Assembly: GCF_018863195.1 (NCBI RefSeq)
Contig: NZ_JAHKRT010000006.1
Span: forward strand, 186,001 to 250,000
DNA length: 64,000 nucleotides
Source of the DNA: Sphingomonas quercus
GTDB taxonomy: Bacteria; Pseudomonadota; Alphaproteobacteria; Sphingomonadales; Sphingomonadaceae
Direction of reading: 5' to 3'
Shown here: positions 17,456 to 28,473 of the stretch, piece by piece
How positions within the stretch are numbered: position 1 is the first letter of the stretch
Layout: every line of letters begins with the position of its first letter
Position numbers and translations under genes: made by a program
Notes under the pieces: model-generated
Told to the model about the DNA's origin: nothing
What the model saw: only the letters and a program-made list of their open reading frames with translations
Database searches by the model: none

Positions 17456-17593
17456 TCCTGCCGCACTCCGATTGTTCACCGTGGAGACATAGTGAGTTGC
17501 AATTCACCTGCCTTATCGCCGCGCCGCCAATGCCCATAATGGCCGGCAATGAGGTCTCGCGAAAGCGCGACCGGAGACAAAGGGCGCGCCGTC

Positions 17594-18139
17594 ATGGCCT
17601 ATCTCGATCGCAATCTCGCCGCCTATCGCGGCTCGCTCGAACTGCCGGTGGACCTGACCGGGCTCGGCCTCGCCGCGCCGGACGGGGGCCTCACCCCGCT
17701 CGAGCGCAGTGTCGTCCGGCTGTCGCTCCGTGACGCGCGTTCCAGCCTCTCGGCGGGACCGCGCTGGCTGGCGGCCGCACGACGCGTGTTCGGCGTGACT
17801 GCGGCCAACGCGCTCGCCGATCCGCGGCTGGAGGCGCTGCGCCGGTTCGCCGTGCTGCTCCGCCTGCGGGGCGAGTCCGCGCAGGCTGACTATGATGCGT
17901 TCCTCGCCGCGGGCTTCGAGCCGCTGCACGCCAATCAGGTTGCCGCAATGGTCGGCGGCGCCGGCCGCCGCGGCCGCAGGGACGGCATCGGCGCCGCCGG
18001 CTGGCTCGCCTCCCTGGGCGCGGCCGGCGGCCTGTTTGCGGCCTCCGTCAGCTATGTCGGAGACCCGCTGGTCGGCGTTGTCGCCTCGGCCCTTGGATTC
18101 GTGACGGTGGCGCCGATGATGGGGCGCAGCGGGCGGTAA
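17594..18139 (+). CDS. Hypothetical protein with C-terminal hydrophobic segments
   Basis: A 181-residue protein not recognised. It has an Arg- and Ala-rich N-terminal half with helices and one or two hydrophobic stretches at the C-terminus (GAAGWLASLGAAGGLFAASV and VGVVASALGFVTVAPMM). The start MAYLDRN at 17594 is chosen over the ATG at 17549, because the 15 extra residues look like leader sequence. Codon use agrees with coding. It is transcribed away from the nucleosidase gene. Confidence 0.5.
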   Translation: MAYLDRNLAAYRGSLELPVDLTGLGLAAPDGGLTPLERSVVRLSLRDARSSLSAGPRWLAAARRVFGVTAANALADPRLEALRRFAVLLRLRGESAQADYDAFLAAGFEPLHANQVAAMVGGAGRRGRRDGIGAAGWLASLGAAGGLFAASVSYVGDPLVGVVASALGFVTVAPMMGRSGR

Positions 18140-18278
18140 ACAGCGCAGGGCCGGCACCTCAACCCCCGCCGGTCGCGGGCGTGACGTGGATTCGCCCGGC
18201 CCGGCGACTGCCCGGACCTGCACGTGCGAACCGCCTCGGCGCCATCCGGGACGACTGCCGAATTGCGGCGGGGCAGCC

Positions 18279-18680
18279 CTAACTTTCGTGGACCAGCGGC
18301 AGCTCACCGGCAGCGAGCGCCCATTCATGCCGGCGCTCCTCGTAGACGGAGACGCGCGGCGGCGGGAAATGCGGATCGGCGAAGGCGCCGACCGCGACGC
18401 TGACAAAATCGGGCATCGTGTCCGGAAGCCAGTAAACCGTCGCCCCGCAGTGCGGGCAGAAGTGAAAGGTGGCGGTGCCGCCGCTGTCGCCGGTGCGCTC
18501 CCATGTCGAAGAGCGGCCGGCGACGGCCACCGCGGTACGCGGGAAGCGAGCCTGCGCGCCGAACACGCTGCCGGTGCGCCTCTGGCATTCGAGACAGTGG
18601 CAGATCGAGATACGCACCGGATCACCCGTGCAGGTCAGGCGGAGCCTGCCGCAGCTGCACGACGCGATCCGGCTCGTCAT
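18279..18680 (-). CDS. GFA-family zinc-binding protein
   Basis: A 133-residue protein with the Gfa/CENP-V-type fold: CSCG at the N-terminus, CHCLECQRR, then CPHCGATVYW, which together place the cysteines for two zinc sites. The family is named after glutathione-dependent formaldehyde-activating enzyme, but most members have no proven reaction. The gene starts one base after the guaA stop, so it is cotranscribed with guaA. Whether it acts in formaldehyde handling cannot be told; the formaldehyde genes of this window lie 12 kb away. Confidence 0.85.
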   Translation of the reverse strand: MTSRIASCSCGRLRLTCTGDPVRISICHCLECQRRTGSVFGAQARFPRTAVAVAGRSSTWERTGDSGGTATFHFCPHCGATVYWLPDTMPDFVSVAVGAFADPHFPPPRVSVYEERRHEWALAAGELPLVHES

Positions 18681-18681
18681 T

Positions 18682-20250
18682 TCACTCCCACTCGATCGTG
18701 CCGGGCGGCTTGGAGGTGATGTCGTAGGTGACGCGGTTGATGCCCTGCACCTCGTTGACGATGCGGGTGGCGACGCGATTGAGGAAGGCCGGGTCGAAAG
18801 GATAGGCCTCCGCCGTCATGCCGTCAGTCGAGGTGACGGCGCGGATCGCGCACACCGAATCATAGGTGCGGCCGTCGCCCATCACGCCGACCGTGCGCAC
18901 CGGCAGCAGCACGGCGAACGCCTGCCAGATGGCGTCGTAAAGGCCGGCCCGGCGGATTTCCTCGAGGTAGATGGCGTCGGCCTTGCGCAATATGTCGCAG
19001 CGCTCGCGCGTCACCTCGCCGGGGATGCGGATGGCAAGGCCCGGGCCCGGGAAGGGATGGCGGGCGACGAAGATTTCCGGCAGGCCGAGCTCGCGGCCGA
19101 GCGCGCGCACCTCGTCCTTGAACAGCTCGCGCAACGGCTCGACGAGCTTCATGTTCATGCGCTCGGGCAGGCCGCCGACATTGTGGTGGCTCTTGATCGT
19201 CACGGACGGGCCGCCGGTGAAGGACACGCTCTCGATCACGTCGGGATAGAGCGTGCCCTGCGCCAGGAAATCAGCGCCGCCGATCTTGCGCGCCTCGTCC
19301 TCGAACACGTCGATGAAGGTCTTGCCGATGAACTTGCGCTTCGCCTCCGGATCGGTGACGCCGGCAAGCCCGCCGAGGAACAGCGTCTCGGCATTCACAT
19401 GGACGAGCGGGATGCCGTAATGCTCGCGGAACAGGCCGACCACCTGATCCGCCTCGCCGGAGCGCATCAGGCCATGATCGACGAACACGCATGTCAGCTG
19501 GTCGCCGATCGCCTCGTGGATCAGCACCGCCGCCACCGCCGAGTCGACGCCGCCCGACAGGCCGCAGATCACCCGCCCCTTGCCCACCTGCGCCCTGATC
19601 TCGGCGATCTTGGTGGCGCGAAATTCGGCCATCGACCAATCCCCGGCCAGCCCGCAGACATGGCGCGCGAAATTGGCGATCAGCTTCGCGCCGTCCGGCG
19701 TGTGCACCACCTCGGGGTGGAATTGCACGCCGTAGAAGCGGCGCTGCTCGTCGGCGGTGATCGCATAGGGCGCGCCTTCGGAGACGGCGACGATGTCGAA
19801 TCCGTCCGGCAGGCGGGCGACCTTGTCGCCATGGCTCATCCATACCTGATGGCGCTCGCCCTCCTGCCACAGACCGTCGAACAGATGGGAGCCGCGCCGC
19901 ACCTCGACGAAGGCCCGGCCGAATTCGCCCTCACCCTGCCCGCCGACCACCTCGCCGCCCAGCTGCTGGCACATCACCTGCTGTCCGTAGCAAATGCCGA
20001 GGATCGGCACGCCTGCCTCGAACAGCGCCTGCGGCGCGCGCGGGCTGTTCGCGTCGGTGACGGAGGCGGGGCCGCCGGACAGGATGATGCCGGCCGGCTT
20101 CATCCGCTGGAACGCGGCCTCGGCGGCAGTGAACGGGGCGATCTCGCTATAGACTCCGGCTTCGCGCACGCGGCGCGCGATGAGCTGCGTCACCTGGCTG
20201 CCGAAATCGACGATGAGGATGCTGTCCTGGGCGGGGGCTTGGATCGTCAT
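18682..20250 (-). CDS. guaA: GMP synthase (glutamine-hydrolysing)
   Basis: A 522-residue enzyme converting XMP to GMP. The N-terminal glutamine amidotransferase domain has the nucleophile in GICYGQQ and the His/Glu pair in QFHPEV. The synthase domain has the P-loop [10 protein letters not shown] and the C-terminal KPPGTIEWE ending. Length and order match the family. A 127-base gap separates it from the divergent chemoreceptor-like gene, so the promoters lie there. Confidence 0.98.
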   Translation of the reverse strand: MTIQAPAQDSILIVDFGSQVTQLIARRVREAGVYSEIAPFTAAEAAFQRMKPAGIILSGGPASVTDANSPRAPQALFEAGVPILGICYGQQVMCQQLGGEVVGGQGEGEFGRAFVEVRRGSHLFDGLWQEGERHQVWMSHGDKVARLPDGFDIVAVSEGAPYAITADEQRRFYGVQFHPEVVHTPDGAKLIANFARHVCGLAGDWSMAEFRATKIAEIRAQVGKGRVICGLSGGVDSAVAAVLIHEAIGDQLTCVFVDHGLMRSGEADQVVGLFREHYGIPLVHVNAETLFLGGLAGVTDPEAKRKFIGKTFIDVFEDEARKIGGADFLAQGTLYPDVIESVSFTGGPSVTIKSHHNVGGLPERMNMKLVEPLRELFKDEVRALGRELGLPEIFVARHPFPGPGLAIRIPGEVTRERCDILRKADAIYLEEIRRAGLYDAIWQAFAVLLPVRTVGVMGDGRTYDSVCAIRAVTSTDGMTAEAYPFDPAFLNRVATRIVNEVQGINRVTYDITSKPPGTIEWE

Positions 20251-20377
20251 GGCCGGCGGTTAGGCAGATGCGCAGCGCCTGTCCAGCCGCCGCGCGTCCA
20301 TAACGCCCCCGCAACATCGCTAAACAGGCCGTTTACCATTCGCCGCTATTCATGCGCCGAACGGGTGGGAGACACGG

Positions 20378-21423
20378 ATGCCGCGCCGAATCCTCTCCCT
20401 TTTCGCGATGCTTCGCGAAGAGGTGCAGCTTTATGCGGGACGCAGCGCGGCGATCGCCGGGCGCACCAATCTGCTCGCGCTCAACGCGACGATCGAGGCG
20501 GCGCGCTCAGGCGAGGCCGGGCGCGGCTTCGCCATCGTCGCGCAGGAGGTGAAGGCCTTGGCGGCCCAGGCCCGCGCCAACGCCAATGACTTTCGCGCCG
20601 ATGTGCTGGAGCGGCTGCACGAAGGCGCGCGGATCGCCGGGGAGCTGATCGCCGACATCGAGGGCGCCGGATTGGTCGAACGCGCCCAGGCGCTGATCCA
20701 GAATATCGGGCGCACCCTCTACGCCCGCTCGATCGACCTGCGCATGATCGCGACCGATCCGGCGATCGTGGCGGCGATCGGCACCGACGATCCCGCGCTG
20801 CTCGCCGCCGGAACGGCGCGACTCGGGCGGCTGGTAGGCCTGGCGCCGCATTTCCTGAACGCGCTGGTCGCCGACCCGCGGGGGAATATCGTCATGTCCG
20901 GGGTGCCGGGCGCGCGGGTGTGCGCCGTCAACATGGCTGAGGCGCTCCAGTTCAACCGCGCGATCCACGCCGGCGGGCCGGACGACTGGTTCACCGACGA
21001 GGTGTGGGCCAATCCCTGGTCGGACGACCGGCCGGTGCTGATCTTCGCCGCGCCGGTGTGGCGGGGCGGCACCGCGGCGGGCGTCGCCTATCTCGAATTC
21101 GACTGGAAGGGCGTGATCGACGGGCTGGTCAATGATCGCCACCTGTTCCGCGATCTCGGCGAGGGCGGCACCACCATCTCGATCCTCGACGAGCGCGGGC
21201 GTGTGGTGTCGACCTCCGGCGGGCGACGTTTCGGCGAGATCATGCCGCTCGAAAAGCTGGGCAGCGCGCCGATCCGCGTCGCCGACGGCGCGATCACCGC
21301 GCAGGCGCTGATCCAGCCGATCGCCGGCTTTGACGGCCTCGGCCTGCGTTGCGTGGTAGAACAGGCGCTGCCGGACGAGGCGGCGATCCACGCCACCTTT
21401 GCCCGGCAGCGCCGCAAGACCGC

Positions 21424-21427
<4 letters not shown>
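20378..21427 (+). CDS. Soluble methyl-accepting chemotaxis-like protein with C-terminal sensor-like region
   Basis: A 349-residue protein without signal or membrane segments. Residues 31-54 hold the hairpin tip of chemoreceptors ([20 protein letters not shown], then FAIV), the part that contacts CheA/CheW. After this short helical piece, residues about 100-340 look like a Cache/dCache-type sensor fold ([31 protein letters not shown]). The order is reversed compared with ordinary receptors, where sensing comes first. The helices are too short for a full receptor coiled coil. It ends 4 bp inside the convergent oligopeptidase gene. Confidence 0.75.
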
Positions 21428-23553
<2,126 letters not shown>

Positions 23554-23582
23554 GGCAGTCCCTTCAAGGATCCGCCCCGGCC

Positions 23583-23819
23583 CTAATCGCCGCGGCGCCG
23601 AAGCAGGATGATGGCATAGACCATCCCCCCGGTGAACAGCACAAGAACGATGGCCGCCCCGATCCAGATATGAGTGACGGTCTCGGCGAGGCCGTAGCGG
23701 CCGAAATAGTCGAGGCTGGCGAAATAATAGCGCAGCCGCGATGCGGCGATGCCGCCGATGCCGAGCAGGAACAGGTCGACGATGATGGTGATGGCGATGA
23801 GCCGGGCTGACGTGCGCAA
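23583..23819 (-). CDS. Small two-helix membrane protein
   Basis: A 78-residue protein with two hydrophobic helices (near residues 6-26 and 48-72) and a positive C-terminal RRRGD, so both ends probably face the cytoplasm. The start is TTG at 23819, with a strong GGAGGG six bases upstream. It precedes the oligopeptidase gene by 29 bases on the same strand and is probably cotranscribed. Function is not recognised. Confidence 0.6.
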   Translation of the reverse strand: MRTSARLIAITIIVDLFLLGIGGIAASRLRYYFASLDYFGRYGLAETVTHIWIGAAIVLVLFTGGMVYAIILLRRRGD

Positions 23820-23907
23820 GACGATCCCTCCGCTGATGCCCGGCGATGCGAGCAGGAGCGAAGGGCGGCCGCAACGGTCACGAAAGGCAGTTGACCGGCA
23901 CGGACGG

Positions 23908-23940
23908 CAAAAGGGCCGCCCCCCGGGGGGACGGCCCTTT
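23908..23940 (-). terminator. Intrinsic terminator after rplQ
   Basis: A perfect 9-bp outer stem (23910-23918 with 23932-23940) continues into a C6/G6 inner stem. On the reverse strand a short run of four T follows. It lies 30 bases after the rplQ stop and should end the rpsM-rpsK-rpoA-rplQ transcript. Confidence 0.8.
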
Positions 23941-23969
23941 CAATTCTGCGGGTGGACGCCCGGCGCGGC

Positions 23970-24392
23970 TCAGGCCGCCTCGTCCAGCTCGTCATCGCCC
24001 TGCACCGGCCCGGAATCCTTGCCCTTGGCGGAGACGTCGCGGTCGACGAACTCAATGATCGCCATCGGCGCGGCATCGGAGGCGCGGATATTGGCCTTGA
24101 TGATGCGGGTATAGCCGCCGTTGCGATCGGCGTAGCGGGTGGCCAGCACCTCGAACAGCTTCACCAGCTGGGCATCGTCCAGCAGGCGGGCGTGGGCGAG
24201 ACGGCGATTGGCGAGGCCGCCCTTCTTGGCGAGCGTGATCAGCTTCTCCGTATAGGGGCGAAGCTCCTTGGCCTTGGCGAGCGTGGTGGTGATCTGCTCG
24301 TGCTTGATCAGCGCCGCCGCCATGTTGCGGAACAGGGCCGCGCGATGGGACGAGGTACGCTGCAGCTTACGGCCGCCGACGCGATGACGCAT
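23970..24392 (-). CDS. rplQ: 50S ribosomal protein L17
   Basis: A 140-residue ribosomal protein. The N-terminal [17 protein letters not shown] and the following [25 protein letters not shown] are diagnostic. The C-terminal 20 residues are acidic and non-conserved. It is the last gene of the alpha operon and is followed by an intrinsic terminator. Confidence 0.98.
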   Translation of the reverse strand: MRHRVGGRKLQRTSSHRAALFRNMAAALIKHEQITTTLAKAKELRPYTEKLITLAKKGGLANRRLAHARLLDDAQLVKLFEVLATRYADRNGGYTRIIKANIRASDAAPMAIIEFVDRDVSAKGKDSGPVQGDDELDEAA

Positions 24393-24508
24393 GATGATCT
24401 TCCTTCATGTTCGTCCGGGAGCCGTATCAGGCACTCCCGGCCAGGCGGCGGAAACGGGGCGCCGCCCAAACCCCTGTCCCCCCCCGAGACGAGCCCGGGG
24501 AGGATGGA

Positions 24509-25576
24509 TCAGAATTCCTGTTCCAGCTTCTTGGCCATTTCCTCGATATTCTCGGGCGGCCAGCCGGGGATTTCCATGCCGAGGCGCAGGCCCATCGAGG
24601 CCAGCACTTCCTTGATCTCGTTCAGCGACTTGCGGCCGAAATTCGGGGTGCGGAGCATCTCCGCCTCCGTTTTCTGGACGAGATCGCCGATATAGATGAT
24701 GTTGTCGTTCTTCAGGCAATTGGCCGAGCGGACCGACAGCTCCAGCTCGTCGACCTTCTTGAGAAGGTAGCGGTTGAGCTGGTTGGAATCGCCCTCCGGC
24801 TCGGCGCCGCCGGAACCCGGCGTAGCGGCAAGCCCGATCGGGGCGGAGGCCGCCGCGACGAGGCCGTCGTCGAAGTGGACGAACAGCTGCAGCTGGTCCT
24901 GGAGGATGCGCGCCGCATAAGCGAGGCCGTCCTCGGGGCTGACCGTGCCGTCGGTCTCGACGGTGATGGTCAGCTTGTCATAGTCCAGCTCCTGGCCGAC
25001 GCGGGTGTTCTCCACCTTGTAGGCGACCTGGCGGACCGGCGAGTAGAGCGCGTCGACCGGGATCAGGCCGATCGGCGCGTCGGCCGGGCGGTTGGACGCG
25101 GCCGGGATGTAGCCTTTGCCGACATCGGCGGTCAGCTCCATGTTGAGCGTCGCCCCCTCGTCGAGGTGGCAGATCACCAGATCGGGGTTCATCACCTCGA
25201 TATCGCCGGTGGTGGCGATCTGGCCGGCCTTGACCTCGGCCGGGCCGGTGGCGGACAGCTGGAGCCGCTTCGGCCCCTCGCCCTGCATGCGCAGCGCGAT
25301 CTGCTTCACGTTGAGCACGATGTCGGTGACATCCTCGCGCACGCCGGCGAGCGAGGAGAATTCATGCAGCACGTTCTCGATCCTGATCGAGGTGACGGCA
25401 GCACCCTGGAGCGACGACAACAGCACGCGGCGCAGCGCGTTGCCGAGCGTCAGGCCGAAGCCACGCTCCAGCGGCTCGGCTACGAACGTGCCCTTGCGGC
25501 GGGCATCGCCGCCCGTCTTGCGCTCGAGCGCGACGGGCTTCTTCATTTCCTGCCAGTTCTTCGCGTTGACGGCCAC
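24509..25576 (-). CDS. rpoA: DNA-directed RNA polymerase subunit alpha
   Basis: A 355-residue polymerase subunit. The N-terminal assembly domain has [20 protein letters not shown], and the C-terminal domain that contacts UP elements and activators has [19 protein letters not shown] and [17 protein letters not shown]. Its length is that of alphaproteobacterial RpoA. It lies between rpsK and rplQ, with gaps of 100 and 116 bases. Confidence 0.99.
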   Translation of the reverse strand: MAVNAKNWQEMKKPVALERKTGGDARRKGTFVAEPLERGFGLTLGNALRRVLLSSLQGAAVTSIRIENVLHEFSSLAGVREDVTDIVLNVKQIALRMQGEGPKRLQLSATGPAEVKAGQIATTGDIEVMNPDLVICHLDEGATLNMELTADVGKGYIPAASNRPADAPIGLIPVDALYSPVRQVAYKVENTRVGQELDYDKLTITVETDGTVSPEDGLAYAARILQDQLQLFVHFDDGLVAAASAPIGLAATPGSGGAEPEGDSNQLNRYLLKKVDELELSVRSANCLKNDNIIYIGDLVQKTEAEMLRTPNFGRKSLNEIKEVLASMGLRLGMEIPGWPPENIEEMAKKLEQEF

Positions 25577-25676
25577 GTGGGTCCCTCTGCGGTTGGGCGG
25601 GAGCGGGGGGCGCTCGCTCCGGCCGGTACTCGAAAATGCGGACGGGGCGGGCGGGCCGCCCCGTCACGAAACCGGA

Positions 25677-26066
25677 TCAGACGCGACGGCGCTTGGACGG
25701 TCGCACGCCATTGTGCGGGATCGGGGTCACGTCGCGGATCGACGTGATCGAAAAGCCGACCGCCTGCAGCGCGCGCAGCGCCGACTCACGGCCCGAACCC
25801 GGGCCCTTCACCTCGACCTCGAGGGTGCGCACGCCATGCTCGGCGGCCTTCTTGCCGGCGTCCTCGGCGGCGACCTGGGCGGCATAGGGCGTCGACTTGC
25901 GGCTGCCCTTGAAGCCCATCATGCCGGCGGACGACCAGGCGATGGCGTTGCCCTGCGCGTCGGTGATGGTGATCATGGTGTTGTTGAAGCTGGCGTTCAC
26001 ATGGGCGACGCCGGCGGTGATGTTCTTGCGCTCGCGACGGCGGAGGCGCTGCGGTTCACGGGCCAT
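25677..26066 (-). CDS. rpsK: 30S ribosomal protein S11
   Basis: A 129-residue ribosomal protein with the conserved [29 protein letters not shown] and C-terminal [16 protein letters not shown]. It lies between rpsM and rpoA. The 129-base gap to rpsM holds a strong palindrome and no gene. Confidence 0.99.
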   Translation of the reverse strand: MAREPQRLRRRERKNITAGVAHVNASFNNTMITITDAQGNAIAWSSAGMMGFKGSRKSTPYAAQVAAEDAGKKAAEHGVRTLEVEVKGPGSGRESALRALQAVGFSITSIRDVTPIPHNGVRPSKRRRV

Positions 26067-26173
26067 TGGTAATTTCCCAACCTAATCTCGTTGCGTGACG
26101 CCGGAGAGGTTTCCCCTGGGCGGTGGAGCCTTCCCCTGAAAGGGCGGCTCCAGCCCGGACCTGCCTCCGGCGG

Positions 26174-26200
26174 AGTAAATCACACCCCGTGTGATTTACT
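26174..26200. repeat. 12-bp hairpin over the rpsM stop codon
   Basis: AGTAAATCACAC at 26174-26185 pairs perfectly with 26189-26200 around a three-base loop. The rpsM stop (reverse complement of 26196-26198) lies inside the stem. The AT-rich arms stand out from the GC-rich surroundings. In mRNA it would make a stable hairpin at the end of rpsM, which could attenuate transcription, mark an RNA-processing site, or bind a protein. Confidence 0.7.
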
Positions 26201-26564
26201 TCTTCTTGCCGGCGATCGGCTTGGCCTTGCCCTTGCGGGTGCGCGCATTGGTGTGCGTGCGCTGGCCGCGGACCGGCAGGCCCTTGCGATGGCGCAGGCC
26301 GCGATAGCAGGCGAGGTCCATCAGCCGCTTGATGTTCATCGCCACTTCGCGGCGAAGATCACCCTCGACGGTATAGCCGGCGTCGATCGCCTCGCGGATC
26401 TGGAGCACTTCCTGATCCGAAAGGTCCTGCACGCGGCGCTCCGCGGCGATGCCGAGCTTGGCGGTGATTTCCTTGGCCTTGGACGGGCCGATGCCATGGA
26501 TATAGGTCAGCGCGATCTCGACGCGCTTGTTGGTCGGGATGTTGACACCCGCGATACGTGCCAC
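26196..26564 (-). CDS. rpsM: 30S ribosomal protein S13
   Basis: A 122-residue ribosomal protein, the exact family length. Conserved parts are [32 protein letters not shown] and [20 protein letters not shown]. The start is GTG at 26564, with GGAGAA about eight bases upstream; the ATG readings further up run into the leader. It heads the visible alpha operon. Confidence 0.98.
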   Translation of the reverse strand: MARIAGVNIPTNKRVEIALTYIHGIGPSKAKEITAKLGIAAERRVQDLSDQEVLQIREAIDAGYTVEGDLRREVAMNIKRLMDLACYRGLRHRKGLPVRGQRTHTNARTRKGKAKPIAGKKK

Positions 26565-26693
26565 TGTATAATTCTCCTGCTCCACGGGGCGATTGGCCGT
26601 CGCCCCATCTCGACGCGTTGATCCCGTAACGCCGCCACGGCCGGCCGGCGCGATAAGGCACCTCCGGGAAGCCGGCATTGTCGGGAACGGTCG

Positions 26694-26722
26694 CAATTAA
26701 GGAACAGCGCCGGCAGAGTCAA
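26694..26722 (-). promoter_or_regulatory. Predicted promoter of the rpsM operon
   Basis: On the reverse strand TTGACT (26717-26722) and TAATTG (26694-26699) are separated by exactly 17 bases. This gives a leader of about 120 bases before the rpsM GTG. It is the best promoter match in the 247-base gap; it has not been tested. Confidence 0.5.
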
Positions 26723-26811
26723 GCGCCCGGCCCGGCGCATGCCGGGCGCAGTCGGTCGCACATCGCGCCGGCGGCGATGATAGCCGAAATGCGCGACGAA
26801 GTGGACCGGAT

Positions 26812-27738
26812 TTATGGGCCCGCTCCCGCCGCCCGCCACGGCGGGCGCGCAAGCGCGCGGACGAGATGGTCGATGAGCAGCTCGACCCGCGCCGGCCGGG
26901 CGGCACCCGGCGGCATGAGGATATGGGCGGCGATGTCCGGCAGCCGCCATTCCGGCAGCACCTCCTCCAGCCGGCCGGCGGCGAGTTCCCGCCAGACCAG
27001 GAAGTCGGGGAAATAGGCGAGGCCCTCGCCGGCGAGCAGCAGCGGCAGCAGCACCTCGCCATTATTGGCCCGCGCCCGGCCGGGAACCCGCACCGCCGCC
27101 TCCCCGAGGCGCGGATGGCGGAAGCGCCACAGGTCGGGTTGGGGCAGATTGGTGTAGAGCAGGCCGAGATGGCGCTCCAGCTCGCGCGGATGCCCGGGCC
27201 GGCCGTGGCGGTCGAGATAGGCGGGGGCGGCGACGAGCGGCCGCTTCACCGCGCACAGCCGCCGCGCGCGCAGCGACGAGTCGGCGAGTTCGGCGATGCG
27301 GATCGCCAGGTCGAAGCCACCGCCGACGAGATCGACTCGCGCGTCCGAGAGATGCAGGTCGACCGTCACCTCCGGATAGCGCGCCGCGAAGGCGGGCAGC
27401 AGCGGCCCGACATGGGCGACGCCGAAGCTCATCGGCGCGGCGAGGCGGATCGGCCCGCGCGGGCTCGCCGAGCCGGCTGCCGCCTCGGCGTCGGCGGCTT
27501 CGCCCTCGTCCAGCATGCGGCGCGCGCGGGCAAGCGCGGCGCGCCCTGCCTCGCTCGGCGCGATGCGGCGCGAGGTCCGGTGGATCAGGGTCGTGCCGAG
27601 CCGGGCCTCCAGCCGCGCCACCGCCTTGGACACGGTCGCCCGCGACAGGCCGAGGGCGTCGGCGGCACCGGCGAAGGAACCCGCCTCGATCACCGCCACG
27701 AAGATCGCCCAGCCTTCGAAATCCGGCAGCGCCATCAC
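26812..27738 (-). CDS. LysR-family regulator divergent from wrbA
   Basis: A 308-residue LysR-type regulator. The winged helix-turn-helix is in residues about 5-62 (GSFAGAADALGLSRATVSKAVARLEARLGTTLIHRTSRR), followed by the effector-binding domain. It is transcribed away from wrbA, and an 11-bp palindrome in the shared gap is a candidate operator, so wrbA is the likely target. A second ATG three bases later is equally possible as start. The inducer is unknown; quinones or electrophiles are plausible from the neighbour. Confidence 0.92.
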   Translation of the reverse strand: MMALPDFEGWAIFVAVIEAGSFAGAADALGLSRATVSKAVARLEARLGTTLIHRTSRRIAPSEAGRAALARARRMLDEGEAADAEAAAGSASPRGPIRLAAPMSFGVAHVGPLLPAFAARYPEVTVDLHLSDARVDLVGGGFDLAIRIAELADSSLRARRLCAVKRPLVAAPAYLDRHGRPGHPRELERHLGLLYTNLPQPDLWRFRHPRLGEAAVRVPGRARANNGEVLLPLLLAGEGLAYFPDFLVWRELAAGRLEEVLPEWRLPDIAAHILMPPGAARPARVELLIDHLVRALARPPWRAAGAGP

Positions 27739-27753
27739 TCGATCTGCTTAAAA

Positions 27754-27783
27754 ATGGAAATGATAGTTTTCCATCATTTCCAT
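27754..27783. promoter_or_regulatory. Palindromic LysR-type operator in the lysR-wrbA gap
   Basis: ATGGAAATGAT (27754-27764) and ATCATTTCCAT (27773-27783) form a perfect 11-bp inverted repeat with an eight-base centre. It sits 15 bases upstream of the LysR start and 65 bases upstream of the wrbA start. The site contains the T-N11-A pattern of LysR boxes. Confidence 0.6.
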
Positions 27784-27848
27784 TCCTGCCTCTGCCGGCA
27801 AGGCCTATCTGACGACACGCTGTCGTTCCCCAAACGGAGTTTGCCCGC

Positions 27849-28448
27849 ATGAGCCGCGTCCTCGTCCTTTATTATTCCAGCTACGGCCATATCGAGACCA
27901 TGGCCAACGCCGTCGCCGAGGGCGCACGCGAGGCTGGCGCCGCCGTCGACATCCGCCGCGTGCCCGAGACCGCGCCCGAGGAGGTCGCCCGCGCCGCCCA
28001 TTTCAAGCTCGATCAGCAGGCGCCGGTGGCGAGGATCGACGAACTTGCCGATTATGACGCGATCATCTTCGGCACCGGCACCCGCTTCGGCCGCATCACC
28101 TCCCAGATGGCGGCGTTCCTCGATCAGGCCGGCGGCCTGTGGGCGTCGGGCGCGCTGGTCGGCAAGGTCGGCGCGGCGTTCACCGCCACCGCCACCCAGC
28201 ATGGCGGGCAGGAGACGACGTTATTCTCGCTGATCACCAACATGCTGCACTTCGGCATGACCGTGGTCGGCCTCGATTATGGCTATGGCGCGCAGATGAC
28301 GCTGGACGCGGTGCATGGCGGCTCGCCCTATGGCGCCACCACCATCACCGGCGGCGACGGCAGTCGCATGCCGTCCGACAACGAGCTGGACGCCGCCCGC
28401 TACCTCGGCCGGCGCGTGGCGACGACGGCGGCCAAGCTGTCCGGCTGA
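27849..28448 (+). CDS. wrbA: NAD(P)H:quinone oxidoreductase, WrbA type
   Basis: A 199-residue flavodoxin-like FMN enzyme that reduces quinones by two electrons. Visible are [18 protein letters not shown] (FMN phosphate loop), [14 protein letters not shown], and [15 protein letters not shown]. The length equals the family norm. It is divergent from the LysR gene and convergent with the sensor kinase gene, 25 bases apart. Confidence 0.95.
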   Translation: MSRVLVLYYSSYGHIETMANAVAEGAREAGAAVDIRRVPETAPEEVARAAHFKLDQQAPVARIDELADYDAIIFGTGTRFGRITSQMAAFLDQAGGLWASGALVGKVGAAFTATATQHGGQETTLFSLITNMLHFGMTVVGLDYGYGAQMTLDAVHGGSPYGATTITGGDGSRMPSDNELDAARYLGRRVATTAAKLSG

Positions 28449-28473
28449 GCCGGGCGGGCGGGCGCGGAACGGC

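Noticed and set aside
18469-20589. Long forward frame of 706 residues over guaA
   Set aside because: Antisense shadow of guaA; no domain, and it crosses the guaA promoter and the start of the chemoreceptor-like gene.
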